NCBI GenBank assembly: GCA_946886275.1
Contig: CAMPIH010000147.1
Location: forward strand, 1-5,792
Length of the DNA stretch: 5,792 nucleotides
Origin: an uncultured Sphingosinicella sp.
GTDB taxonomy: Bacteria > Pseudomonadota > Alphaproteobacteria > Sphingomonadales > Sphingomonadaceae
Direction of reading: 5' to 3'
Part shown: one piece after another, positions 1-4,515 of the stretch
How positions within the stretch are numbered: the stretch's first letter is position 1
Layout: the number at the start of each line of letters is the position of its first letter
Position numbers and translations under genes: made by a program
Notes under the pieces: generated by a model
Databases searched by the model: none
Seen by the model: the letters and a program-made list of their open reading frames with translations, nothing else
Told to the model about the DNA's origin: nothing

Positions 1-810
1 GCGGGCGCCGGCCTGGGCGCGTTCGATCAATGTTCGGGCATCGGAGAGCGAGCGAAGGCTGAGGACATTGTCGTGCTCGAAGCCTGCGAGCCGGACCGGC
101 TCCGCGCCGGTCGCGAGGAGCAGCCGGTCATAGGGAAAGCGCTCGCCGCTGGAGCCGACGGCGAAACCGGCGGGCGTGTTGATCGCGACGATCTCCTCTC
201 CGCGCCTGAGCTCGATCCCCGCCTCTCGATAAAAATCGTCGTCGCGAAGCGGAATCCACGCTTCCGGAGCGGTGCCGGCAAGGAAGTCCTTGGACAGGTT
301 CGGCCGGTCATAGGGCGCGTCCGGCTCGGCCGTCACCATGGTTATCCGTCCGGCGAAACCGAGGCCGCGAAGCTCGTCCGCACAGGCAAAGCCGGCGGCG
401 CCTCCGCCGACGATCAGGACCGAGCCGATCCCGTCCGCCTGTGAGGATTGGAGCGACGCTGCGACCGGGGCGCTCAGCCGGGTGCGGACGAACAGCTTGT
501 CCTTCTCCACCTCCACATGCCAGCGATCGAGCGGAGCGAAAGCGGGCGCCCTCAGCGCGGCCCCGGTCCTCAGGCTGAAGCAGGCATGATGGAGCGGGCA
601 GCGGACATTGTCGCCGTCCACCAGGCCGCCAGCCAGGGCAGCGCCATAATGGGTGCAGGACCCGGCCACCGCGAACCACTCGCCGTCGAGCTTCGAAAGA
701 AGAACAGGCTCGTCGCCCACGCGACCGGCGATCGTGCCGTTCGACGGCACCTTGCCAAGCTCGATGCCGAGCGAGAAATCCGGTCCTTCCGGCGTCGCGG
801 CCGCGCCCAT
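1..810 (-). CDS. Rieske [2Fe-2S] / FAD-dependent NAD(P)H oxidoreductase, AIF-like (C-terminus beyond window)
   Basis: This is a partial gene: 270 codons are visible and the 3' end lies left of the window. Residues about 10-110 form a Rieske ferredoxin domain with the C-x-H (C52, H54) and C-x2-H (C71, H74) cluster ligands separated by 16 residues. From about residue 130 a pyridine-nucleotide-disulphide oxidoreductase fold begins: strand VLIVGGG with the dinucleotide glycines GGGAAG at 135-140, then YDRPNLSK at 167-174, typical of AIF-like and ferredoxin reductases, then an ATG-type motif (LLATGAEP, 231-238). Family knowledge: such proteins pass electrons between NAD(P)H, FAD and an iron-sulphur centre; the physiological partner cannot be read here. 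The ATG at 810 is preceded by GGGAGA six nt upstream. The gene diverges from the phhA leader across about 100 bp. No transmembrane or signal segment is visible in this part, so it is probably cytoplasmic. Family call is secure, substrate unknown. Confidence 0.93.
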   Translation of the reverse strand, partial: MGAAATPEGPDFSLGIELGKVPSNGTIAGRVGDEPVLLSKLDGEWFAVAGSCTHYGAALAGGLVDGDNVRCPLHHACFSLRTGAALRAPAFAPLDRWHVEVEKDKLFVRTRLSAPVAASLQSSQADGIGSVLIVGGGAAGFACADELRGLGFAGRITMVTAEPDAPYDRPNLSKDFLAGTAPEAWIPLRDDDFYREAGIELRRGEEIVAINTPAGFAVGSSGERFPYDRLLLATGAEPVRLAGFEHDNVLSLRSLSDARTLIERAQAGAR

Positions 811-881
811 CTGCCGTCTCCCAATATCCAGTTTCGCCGCTTTGATGGCGGCGCCTGCCGCGAGGTTCCCCCGGGGCCCGC

Positions 882-910
882 TTGACAGCCGCGACCGGCG
901 AGACGACCTT
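882..910 (+). promoter_or_regulatory. Candidate promoter of the phhA leader transcript
   Basis: A perfect TTGACA hexamer lies at 882-887. The matching -10 region (about 904-910) is a poor match to TATAAT, so only the -35 is convincing. Counting 34 nt from the first T predicts transcription start at about 916-918, right at the GTG of the leader ORF. A competing reading is that the TATTAT run at 995-1003 is a -10 element, but no good -35 sits 16-18 nt before it. Confidence 0.35.
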
Positions 911-916
911 GTGCGC

Positions 917-1030
917 GTGAGCGCGAACCCGTTCCTCATTGATCCGACGTCGCCCGCCACGGCGACCGCGGCCCTGCGCGCCGTCCTCAACGCTTATTAT
1001 TATCGACTGCCACGGGCGGGACCGTCCTAG
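917..1030 (+). CDS. Putative phhA leader peptide with three consecutive Tyr codons
   Basis: This is a short ORF of 37 residues plus TAG. The codons up to residue 25 have the GC-rich third positions expected of coding sequence here, then three consecutive TAT (Tyr) codons occur at 995-1003, and translation ends 24 nt later. Tyrosine in the downstream phhA is mostly TAC (5 of 7), so a TAT run stands out. An alternative in-frame GTG lies at 911 and an ATG at 845. No clear Shine-Dalgarno precedes any of them, but the TTGACA spacing would put the mRNA start at the GTG of 917, giving a leaderless message. Leaderless leader peptides are known in alphaproteobacteria (Sinorhizobium meliloti trpL, which starts with AUG). 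The proposed role is to sense charged tRNA-Tyr by ribosome stalling. The existence of the peptide and its start codon are inferences. Confidence 0.45.
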   Translation: MSANPFLIDPTSPATATAALRAVLNAYYYRLPRAGPS

Positions 1031-1094
1031 CGCGCGCTTTGGAAAAGCAGCCTAGTTTCGACCCCGTCCGGACTCCCGGGCGGGGTTTTTCTTT
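953..1094 (+). promoter_or_regulatory. Putative tyrosine-responsive transcription attenuator of phhA
   Basis: Visible elements, in order: a segment CCCGCC (953-958); the Tyr codon run (995-1003); segment 2, CGGGCGGG (1013-1020); the leader stop (1028-1030); segment 3, CCCCGTCCGG (1062-1071); segment 4, CCGGGCGGGG (1076-1085); and a T-rich tract (1086-1094). Segment 2 is identical to the core of segment 4 (1077-1084), so both can pair with segment 3. 1013-1020 with 1063-1070 gives an 8-bp antiterminator containing one G-U; 1062-1071 with 1076-1085 gives the terminator. 953-958 can also pair with 1015-1020. The geometry fits ribosome-mediated attenuation. A ribosome stalled at the Tyr codons leaves segment 2 free to block the terminator, whereas a ribosome reaching TAG covers segment 2 and the terminator forms. 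The pairings were found by eye; no folding energies were computed. Confidence 0.55.
1062..1094 (+). terminator. Intrinsic terminator in the phhA leader
   Basis: A 10-bp stem (1062-1071 with 1076-1085, one G-U pair) closes on the 4-nt loop ACTC and is followed by TTTTTCTTT. This is a textbook factor-independent terminator. It ends only about 13-17 nt before the phhA start codon and on the same strand. It therefore either ends a short upstream transcript or, more likely, acts as an attenuator for phhA. Confidence 0.8.
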
Positions 1095-1107
1095 GTGGAG
1101 AAACCTC

Positions 1108-1911
1108 ATGACCGCCTCCTCTCGAGCCAAGTCCCGATCCGCCACCTTGCCGCCAGCGGCGGTGGCCGCCGACTGGACCTTGCCTCAGCGGTGGGAAGCC
1201 TATCGTCCGGACGATCATGCGGTGTGGGATCGCTTGTTCGAACGGCAGACCCGGCTGTTACGGGGGCGGGTCGCCGAGCCGTTCTTGGCCGGGCTCGACG
1301 CGCTTGGTCTCGGTACGGCCGGGATCCCGCGCCTGGACGCGCTCAATGAACGGCTTTTCCGAGCCACTGGCTGGGAGGTGGTGGCGGTTCCGGGGCTGAT
1401 CCCGGACGATGTCTTCTTCCGCCACCTCAGCCACCGCCGTTTTCCCGCGGGCAACTTCATCCGGCCGATGGCCCAGCTCGACTATCTCGAGGCGCCCGAC
1501 CTGTTCCACGACATCTTTGGCCATGTGCCGTTGCTTGCCGATCGCCGCATGGCCGATTGCCTGCAGGCCCTCGGCGAGCTGGGGCTTGGCGCCTGCCGCT
1601 CGGGCGCGCTCGATCGTCTGTCGCGCCTTTACTGGCACACGATCGAGTTCGGCCTTGTCGACGAAGACGGGGCGTTGAAGATCTACGGCGCAGGCCTGGC
1701 TTCGAGCTTCGGTGAGGCGATCCATGCGCTGGACAGCGCCGAGCCGGCCCGGAGGCGGTTCGACATCGGCGAGGCCATGGCCACGTCCTACCGTTCGGAC
1801 CGGTACCAGCCGCTCTACTTCATCGTCGACAGTCTCGAGTCGCTGCTCACCGAGCTCGCCTCCGTGGACCTGCCGGGACGACTCACCGAGCCCTTGATGG
1901 CGGCGGAGTGA
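1108..1911 (+). CDS. phhA: Phenylalanine 4-monooxygenase
   Basis: Hydroxylates L-phenylalanine to L-tyrosine in the cytoplasm using O2, a tetrahydropterin and non-haem iron. The 267 residues match the usual length of the bacterial catalytic-domain-only enzymes. The iron facial triad is visible: H134 and H139 in LFHDIFGHVP, and E180 in WHTIEFG. Other conserved blocks are FIRPMAQLDYLEAPD (117-131), KIYGAGLASSFGE (191-203) and the SYRSDRYQPLYF segment near 227-238. There is no N-terminal ACT regulatory domain, as expected for bacteria. The ATG at 1108 was chosen over an upstream in-frame TTG at 1039 because GGAG at 1097-1100 is 7 nt away and because the TTG start would place the terminator hairpin inside the gene. 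A pterin carbinolamine dehydratase gene (phhB) is not in the window. Control is probably through the upstream attenuator. Confidence 0.97.
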   Translation: MTASSRAKSRSATLPPAAVAADWTLPQRWEAYRPDDHAVWDRLFERQTRLLRGRVAEPFLAGLDALGLGTAGIPRLDALNERLFRATGWEVVAVPGLIPDDVFFRHLSHRRFPAGNFIRPMAQLDYLEAPDLFHDIFGHVPLLADRRMADCLQALGELGLGACRSGALDRLSRLYWHTIEFGLVDEDGALKIYGAGLASSFGEAIHALDSAEPARRRFDIGEAMATSYRSDRYQPLYFIVDSLESLLTELASVDLPGRLTEPLMAAE

Positions 1912-1942
1912 CGGGATTTCCGATGACCTGGAGAAGCGGGGT

Positions 1943-2003
1943 CCCCTCCGCCCGCGGCAAGGGGCGGAGGGGAGGCGCGGCGGGTTCGGGGGTTCGCCGC
2001 GCC
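1943..2003. terminator. Tandem hairpins between convergent genes
   Basis: Two perfect inverted repeats lie back to back. The first has an 11-bp stem (1943-1953 with 1962-1972) and an 8-nt loop. The second has a 9-bp stem (1974-1982 with 1995-2003) and a 12-nt loop. They sit between the ends of phhA (plus) and the cupredoxin gene (minus), so a bidirectional terminator or RNA-end stabiliser is the natural reading. Neither strand has a T tract after the stems, so efficient intrinsic termination is not certain. Confidence 0.5.
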
Positions 2004-2014
2004 CGGGCGATCAC

Positions 2015-2347
2015 TCAGCGTGTAGCGCTGAAACTCGATCGCATCGTCGGGTGATAGCGGCAGTAGAAGGCAAAGCTGCCGGCGCGGGTGACCCGCATCC
2101 GGCGGCTCTGCCGAGCCGGGACGTCGACGTCGAAGATTCCGCTTACGGTCGCCGTATGCGGGACCATGTCGCGATTGACCCAGACGATGATGTCGCCCGT
2201 CCTGATCCCTGCCGGCACGGGGCCGAACCGCATCGTCGTCATGACGATCGTGTGCACCCGCGGCTCGGCCGCCGCTTCGGCGGCCGGCCCGACCATGAGA
2301 CTGGCCGAAGCCGCGGCAGCGGCGGCCACCCAGGTCCTGCTGATCAT
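2015..2347 (-). CDS. Small periplasmic cupredoxin (plastocyanin/amicyanin-like)
   Basis: A 110-residue protein with an export signal: hydrophobic residues 5-20 and an Ala-rich cleavage region near residues 22-27 (AEAAAE). The mature part is a single cupredoxin domain. The type 1 copper ligands are visible as H64 (in MVPHTATV) and the C-terminal C-x2-H-x2-M motif C96, H99, M102 (YCRYHPTM), the spacing found in amicyanin. It is probably a soluble periplasmic electron carrier or copper-binding protein; its partner is unknown. Its ATG overlaps the stop of the upstream DUF4142 gene as ATGA, which indicates translational coupling, and it is the last gene of the operon. The nearby cytochrome oxidase gene makes an electron-transfer role attractive, but it lies in a different transcription unit. 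Confidence 0.88.
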   Translation of the reverse strand: MISRTWVAAAAAASASLMVGPAAEAAAEPRVHTIVMTTMRFGPVPAGIRTGDIIVWVNRDMVPHTATVSGIFDVDVPARQSRRMRVTRAGSFAFYCRYHPTMRSSFSATR

Positions 2348-2874
2348 CTCAGCGACCGGGCGAGCATCTCGGCATGCTCCTGATGGGCGCTGAACAGGGC
2401 CAGGCCCTGCTCGAGGAGCGCCTTCAGCTCCGCATTGTGAGCGCCCGGGATGAGCGTGTCGCGAAGAGCGGTGTTGACGGCCGAATGATAGGCCGCCTCT
2501 CGCTCCGCATAAGCGCGGTCGAAAGCGGCGCCTTCGAGGGCGGAGAGCCGGCGCCGTTCTTCGGTCGCCTGGGCCGACAAGGCGAGACTGGTCGGATGTT
2601 CGGCGGGCGTGACTCCGAGCCGCTGGAGAAGCGCCAGCGCCTGTTCGTTGACCGCGCGGTGATCGCGAAGCATGGTTTCGGCAAAGGCGCGCACTTCGGC
2701 GCTTTGCGACCGCTCGAGCGCCTGCTCGGCCGCCTCGACGTCGAGTTGCCCAGCGGTATAAGCGATGTGAGCGATCTGCGGGTCGCTGATCGCAGATTCA
2801 TGGGCGCTGAGCGGGGCCGCCGGCGCCAGCGCGAACAAGGCCGCGGCGCCGAGCAGCGCGAATTTCCTGATCAT
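2344..2874 (-). CDS. DUF4142-type exported protein
   Basis: A 176-residue protein with a signal peptide: MIRK, a hydrophobic stretch (about 5-20) and a likely cleavage after LSA (22-24). The mature part is predicted almost wholly helical and carries the features I associate with DUF4142: a SQSAEVRAFAETMLRDH segment (56-72) followed by N76 and a helix to L86, a middle segment with FDRAYAEREAAYH (118-130), and a C-terminal helix ending in H. The function of the family is not established; proteins of this type are periplasmic or envelope-located. The ATG at 2874 is supported by AGGAGG about 10 nt upstream and by the signal peptide starting there. The frame is open further upstream but that part overlaps rnk and is not coding. 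It sits 35 nt downstream of rnk and overlaps the cupredoxin by 4 nt. Confidence 0.85.
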   Translation of the reverse strand: MIRKFALLGAAALFALAPAAPLSAHESAISDPQIAHIAYTAGQLDVEAAEQALERSQSAEVRAFAETMLRDHRAVNEQALALLQRLGVTPAEHPTSLALSAQATEERRRLSALEGAAFDRAYAEREAAYHSAVNTALRDTLIPGAHNAELKALLEQGLALFSAHQEHAEMLARSLR

Positions 2875-2909
2875 CTGAATTCTCCCTCCTGCTGAGTGGC
2901 CCGAACGGG

Positions 2910-3368
2910 TCACACAGGCTTGGATGTCGAATCGTCGGACAGGTTCCCGGCGCCGCCGGCCGGCTGGCGGACCCCGATGATGCGCAGCTTGCGCGGGCGG
3001 CCGTCGGGGCAGGGCCAGTCGATCTCCTGCCCGGCCGCCATGCCGATCAGGCCGGCGCCGACCGGAGTCATCACCGACACTCGGCCTGCCTCGATATCCG
3101 CCTCGTGCGGAAGGACGAGAGACACTTTCCGGCTGGTGCCGTTGCTGTCGTCGAAGAACTCCACTTCGCTTCCGAGCGCGACCACATCGCCGGGAAGGCG
3201 GCCGTTCGGCCACAAGCGGGCGCGCTCGATCTCGTCGAGGATGAGCGCCGACAAAGCGGGATTACGGCTTTCGAGCCGCAGCGCGAGGGCCGCGATGTGA
3301 TCGTAATCGGCCTCTGAAAGATGGATTTCCGGCTTTTCGGAAGCCGGATCGGACAAGGTAGCGGACAT
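2910..3368 (-). CDS. rnk: Rnk-like nucleoside diphosphate kinase regulator (GreA/GreB-type C-terminal domain)
   Basis: A 152-residue protein with the full Rnk pattern. An N-terminal segment IHLSEADYDHIAALA (15-29) is followed by an acidic-basic helical region (EIERA, 46-50). The LPGDVVALGSEVEF block (58-71) opens the FKBP-like C-terminal domain, with LPHEADIEAGRVSVMTPVGAGLIG at about 86-109 and the final IDWPCPDGRPRKLRI strand pair (116-130). Family knowledge: Rnk binds RNA polymerase near the secondary channel, like Gre factors but with a short N-terminal arm, and affects nucleoside diphosphate kinase levels in Escherichia coli and Pseudomonas. The Ser/Thr-rich tail after 138 is not part of the domain. 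It is the first gene of the rnk-DUF4142-cupredoxin operon. The Shine-Dalgarno is weak (GGTGAAG, 4 nt before the ATG). The 170-nt leader holds a small ORF and hairpin. Confidence 0.9.
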   Translation of the reverse strand: MSATLSDPASEKPEIHLSEADYDHIAALALRLESRNPALSALILDEIERARLWPNGRLPGDVVALGSEVEFFDDSNGTSRKVSLVLPHEADIEAGRVSVMTPVGAGLIGMAAGQEIDWPCPDGRPRKLRIIGVRQPAGGAGNLSDDSTSKPV

Positions 3369-3434
3369 GGATCTTCACCAGTGCGGGAGGGGAGAAAAGG
3401 CGCGGCGACGCCGCTCGGCAGTGCGGCTCGAAAC

Positions 3435-3472
3435 CCCCAGGCCACCTCCTGCTCTCGGATCGCGGCCTGGGG
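3435..3472 (-). promoter_or_regulatory. Hairpin in the rnk leader
   Basis: A perfect 9-bp inverted repeat, CCCCAGGCC with GGCCTGGGG (3464-3472 and 3435-3443), encloses a 20-nt loop containing AGGAGG. On the minus strand it is followed only by GTTT, so it is a weak terminator at best. It begins at the base right after the stop codon of the 21-codon ORF. An upstream GGGGC inside that ORF can pair with GCCCC at the base of the stem, so alternative folds are possible. It could be an attenuator, an RNA stability element or coincidence. Confidence 0.35.
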
Positions 3473-3538
3473 CTAGACGCCCGCGAGCAATTGCCCCGAA
3501 TGGGCGAGGAATCGGCGAAAGGCGACCAGCTGGTGCAT
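3473..3538 (-). CDS. Possible 21-residue leader peptide upstream of rnk
   Basis: ATG at 3538 to TAG at 3473, encoding 21 residues (MHQLVAFRRFLAHSGQLLAG then V). There is no Shine-Dalgarno, but the ATG lies 34 nt after the first T of a perfect TTGACA (3572-3567), so the predicted transcript would begin at the A of this ATG. It has no run of a single amino acid that would reveal a sensed substrate. It is followed without a gap by the rnk-leader hairpin. Small size makes chance occurrence quite possible. Confidence 0.3.
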   Translation of the reverse strand: MHQLVAFRRFLAHSGQLLAGV

Positions 3539-3544
3539 CCCGGG

Positions 3545-3572
3545 AACCTAGTGACGCCGGCGCCACTGTCAA
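3545..3572 (-). promoter_or_regulatory. Candidate promoter of the rnk operon
   Basis: On the minus strand TTGACA (3572-3567) is separated by 16 nt from TAGGTT (3550-3545). The -35 is perfect and the -10 is moderate. Predicted start is at about 3538, giving an approximately 170-nt leader ahead of rnk. It is divergent from, and about 34 bp away from, the MarR-operon promoter. Confidence 0.5.
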
Positions 3573-3605
3573 CCGCATGGCCGATGAGCGACGGCGGATG
3601 TGACC

Positions 3606-3634
3606 TTGAGAAATGTCGTTTCACGATATATACC
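3606..3634 (+). promoter_or_regulatory. Candidate promoter of the 101-aa protein/MarR operon
   Basis: TTGAGA (3606-3611) is followed by TATATA (3627-3632, 15-nt spacer) or TATACC (3629-3634, 17-nt spacer). It is arranged like the second promoter at 4462-4489, with the operator filling the spacer. Predicted start is near 3640, about 30 nt before the first gene. Confidence 0.5.
3613..3631 (+). promoter_or_regulatory. MarR-type operator, copy 1 (imperfect inverted repeat)
   Basis: ATGTCGT-TTC-ACGATAT is an inverted repeat with 6 of 7 arm positions matching. Over 19 nt it agrees at 15 positions with the perfect palindrome at 4470-4488. It covers the spacer and part of the -10 of the promoter for the operon that encodes the MarR protein, as expected for autorepression. 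That the MarR product binds it is an inference from position and symmetry. Confidence 0.6.
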
Positions 3635-3668
3635 GGAGTCAAGCGAGGGAGGTTGAGAAAGGATCGAA

Positions 3669-3974
3669 ATGCCATCCGACCACCATCCCGAGCTGTCCCC
3701 TTCAGGTTCGCCGTCAAAGCCGCGGGATCGCCCCGCCTATCCGGCCTTGCTCAGCTGCATGACCCGAGGACGAGCACCGTCAAGCCGGGAGGTGGAGGCG
3801 GTCGCCGCCCGGATGTGGGCCGAGCTGGGCCACGAGCGGCGCCGGCCCTGGAATGGCCTCGACCCCTGGGACGATCGCCGCCGGCAGGTGCTGGCCGCGG
3901 CCCGGGCGGCAATGGCGGGAGGCGAAGCCGGCGAGTCCGAACTCGCGGTCCGGTTCGTCGTCCGCGGCCACTGA
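3669..3974 (+). CDS. Hypothetical protein, 101 aa, upstream of marR-type gene
   Basis: I do not recognise this protein. The ATG at 3669 has a good ribosome site (AAAGGA, 5 nt spacing). The first 25 residues are Pro/Ser-rich and look disordered (DHHPELSPSGSPSKPRDRP). Residues about 26-85 look helical and charged, with a W-rich stretch ELGHERRRPWNGLDPWDDRR at about 52-71 and an Ala-rich helix (VLAAARAAMAGG). No signal peptide, membrane segment or paired cysteines are seen (a single Cys at residue 30). Codon third positions become strongly GC-rich after residue 30, supporting coding. It is the first gene of the unit controlled by operator copy 1, 32 nt before the MarR gene, so it may be the repressor's partner, a ligand-handling protein or an unrelated small cytoplasmic protein. 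Confidence 0.65.
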   Translation: MPSDHHPELSPSGSPSKPRDRPAYPALLSCMTRGRAPSSREVEAVAARMWAELGHERRRPWNGLDPWDDRRRQVLAAARAAMAGGEAGESELAVRFVVRGH

Positions 3975-4006
3975 CGACTGATCGAGCAGTAAAGGACAAA
4001 GCCGGG

Positions 4007-4429
4007 ATGGCGGGGGCCGGAAAGAACCAGGATCCGCTCGAGGAAGCGGATTTCAGGGCGCTCGCCGCCGTCAGGGCCGAGCTTCGCGCCTTCGCCCATT
4101 TTACCGAGGCGATCGTCAGGAAGGCCGGCCTGACCGCCCAGCAGCATCAGGTGCTGGTGGCGCTTCGTGCTCGGGAAAATGGCGAGATGCCGGTGGGCGA
4201 GCTTGCCGAGACACTGTACCTGAAGCCGCACAGCGTCTCCGGGCTTGCCGACCGGCTCGAATCCCTGGGCCTGGTCCGTCGCCTGAAGGATGCGGCCGAT
4301 CGGCGGGTCATCAGGATCCAGATGACCCAGGCCGGCCGCGATCTGCTGTCGTCCTTGTCGCTCACTCATCGCGACGAGCTTCGGCGGATTCGGCCACTGC
4401 TCATTTCCCTGCTGTCGCAGCTCGACTGA
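4007..4429 (+). CDS. MarR-family transcriptional regulator
   Basis: A 140-residue protein of normal MarR length. Residues about 12-40 form the N-terminal dimerisation helix and LTAQQHQVLVAL (42-53) the second helix. The winged helix-turn-helix follows: MPVGELAETLYLKPHSVSGLADRLE (61-85, recognition helix about 75-85). The wing carries the family hallmark DRRVIRIQMTQAG (98-110), and the C-terminal helices LLSSL to the end complete the dimer. There is no cysteine, so a cysteine-based redox switch of the OhrR type is excluded and a small-molecule ligand is more likely. The ATG at 4007 is preceded by AAAGGA with a 10-nt spacer; the frame is open upstream but overlaps the 101-aa gene and is not protein-like. 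The probable targets are the palindromes at 3613-3631 and 4470-4488. Confidence 0.93.
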   Translation: MAGAGKNQDPLEEADFRALAAVRAELRAFAHFTEAIVRKAGLTAQQHQVLVALRARENGEMPVGELAETLYLKPHSVSGLADRLESLGLVRRLKDAADRRVIRIQMTQAGRDLLSSLSLTHRDELRRIRPLLISLLSQLD

Positions 4430-4430
4430 A

Positions 4431-4446
4431 CGGCGGAGCGCCGCCG
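4431..4446 (+). terminator. Short hairpin after the MarR gene
   Basis: CGGCGG and CCGCCG (4431-4436, 4441-4446) form a perfect 6-bp stem with an AGCG loop, starting one base after the stop codon. There is no T tract, so it may only partly stop transcription from the MarR operon into the kinase operon. Confidence 0.3.
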
Positions 4447-4461
4447 AGGCCGGTTGCCGCC

Positions 4462-4489
4462 TTGCATAAATATCGTACTACGATATATT
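4462..4489 (+). promoter_or_regulatory. Promoter of the kinase-ctaD operon
   Basis: TTGCAT (4462-4467), 16-nt spacer, TATATT (4484-4489): a good housekeeping-sigma match in an otherwise very GC-rich region. The start would be near 4496, leaving an approximately 20-nt leader with GGGAGAG 5 nt before the ATG of the kinase. The spacer is almost wholly occupied by the palindromic operator. Confidence 0.65.
4470..4488 (+). promoter_or_regulatory. MarR-type operator, copy 2 (perfect palindrome)
   Basis: ATATCGTACTACGATAT (4470-4486) is a perfect palindrome about a central C, with 8-bp arms. With two more bases it matches the copy at 3613-3631 at 15 of 19 positions. It lies between the -35 and -10 hexamers and overlaps the -10, so a bound dimer would block polymerase. 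The flanking MarR gene is the obvious source of the binding protein. Confidence 0.68.
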
Positions 4490-4515
4490 CGGGCTGCCGA
4501 GTCGGGAGAGCCTGA

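Noticed and set aside
73..885. Several plus-strand ORFs opposite the Rieske/FAD gene
   Set aside because: The minus strand carries complete Rieske and FAD motifs over the whole stretch; the plus ORFs are shadows.
995..1003. TATTATTAT as a -10 element of a phhA promoter
   Set aside because: No recognisable -35 lies 16-18 nt upstream, and it would leave the duplicated GGGCGGG segment and leader ORF unexplained. Kept as the main competing hypothesis, not fully excluded.
1039..1107. Upstream extension of phhA from a TTG at 1039
   Set aside because: It would translate the terminator hairpin, has no ribosome site and adds residues outside the family length; ATG 1108 has GGAG at 7 nt.
2051..2383. 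Plus-strand ORF opposite the cupredoxin gene
   Set aside because: The minus strand encodes a clear signal peptide and copper site; the plus reading is a low-complexity shadow.
2875..3213. N-terminal extension of the DUF4142 gene into rnk
   Set aside because: It is a shifted-frame shadow of rnk; the signal peptide and AGGAGG place the start at 2874.
3491..4006. Long in-frame extension upstream of the MarR gene
   Set aside because: It overlaps the better supported 101-aa gene and the operator, is low-complexity Pro/Arg/Gly, and ATG 4007 gives a normal MarR length.
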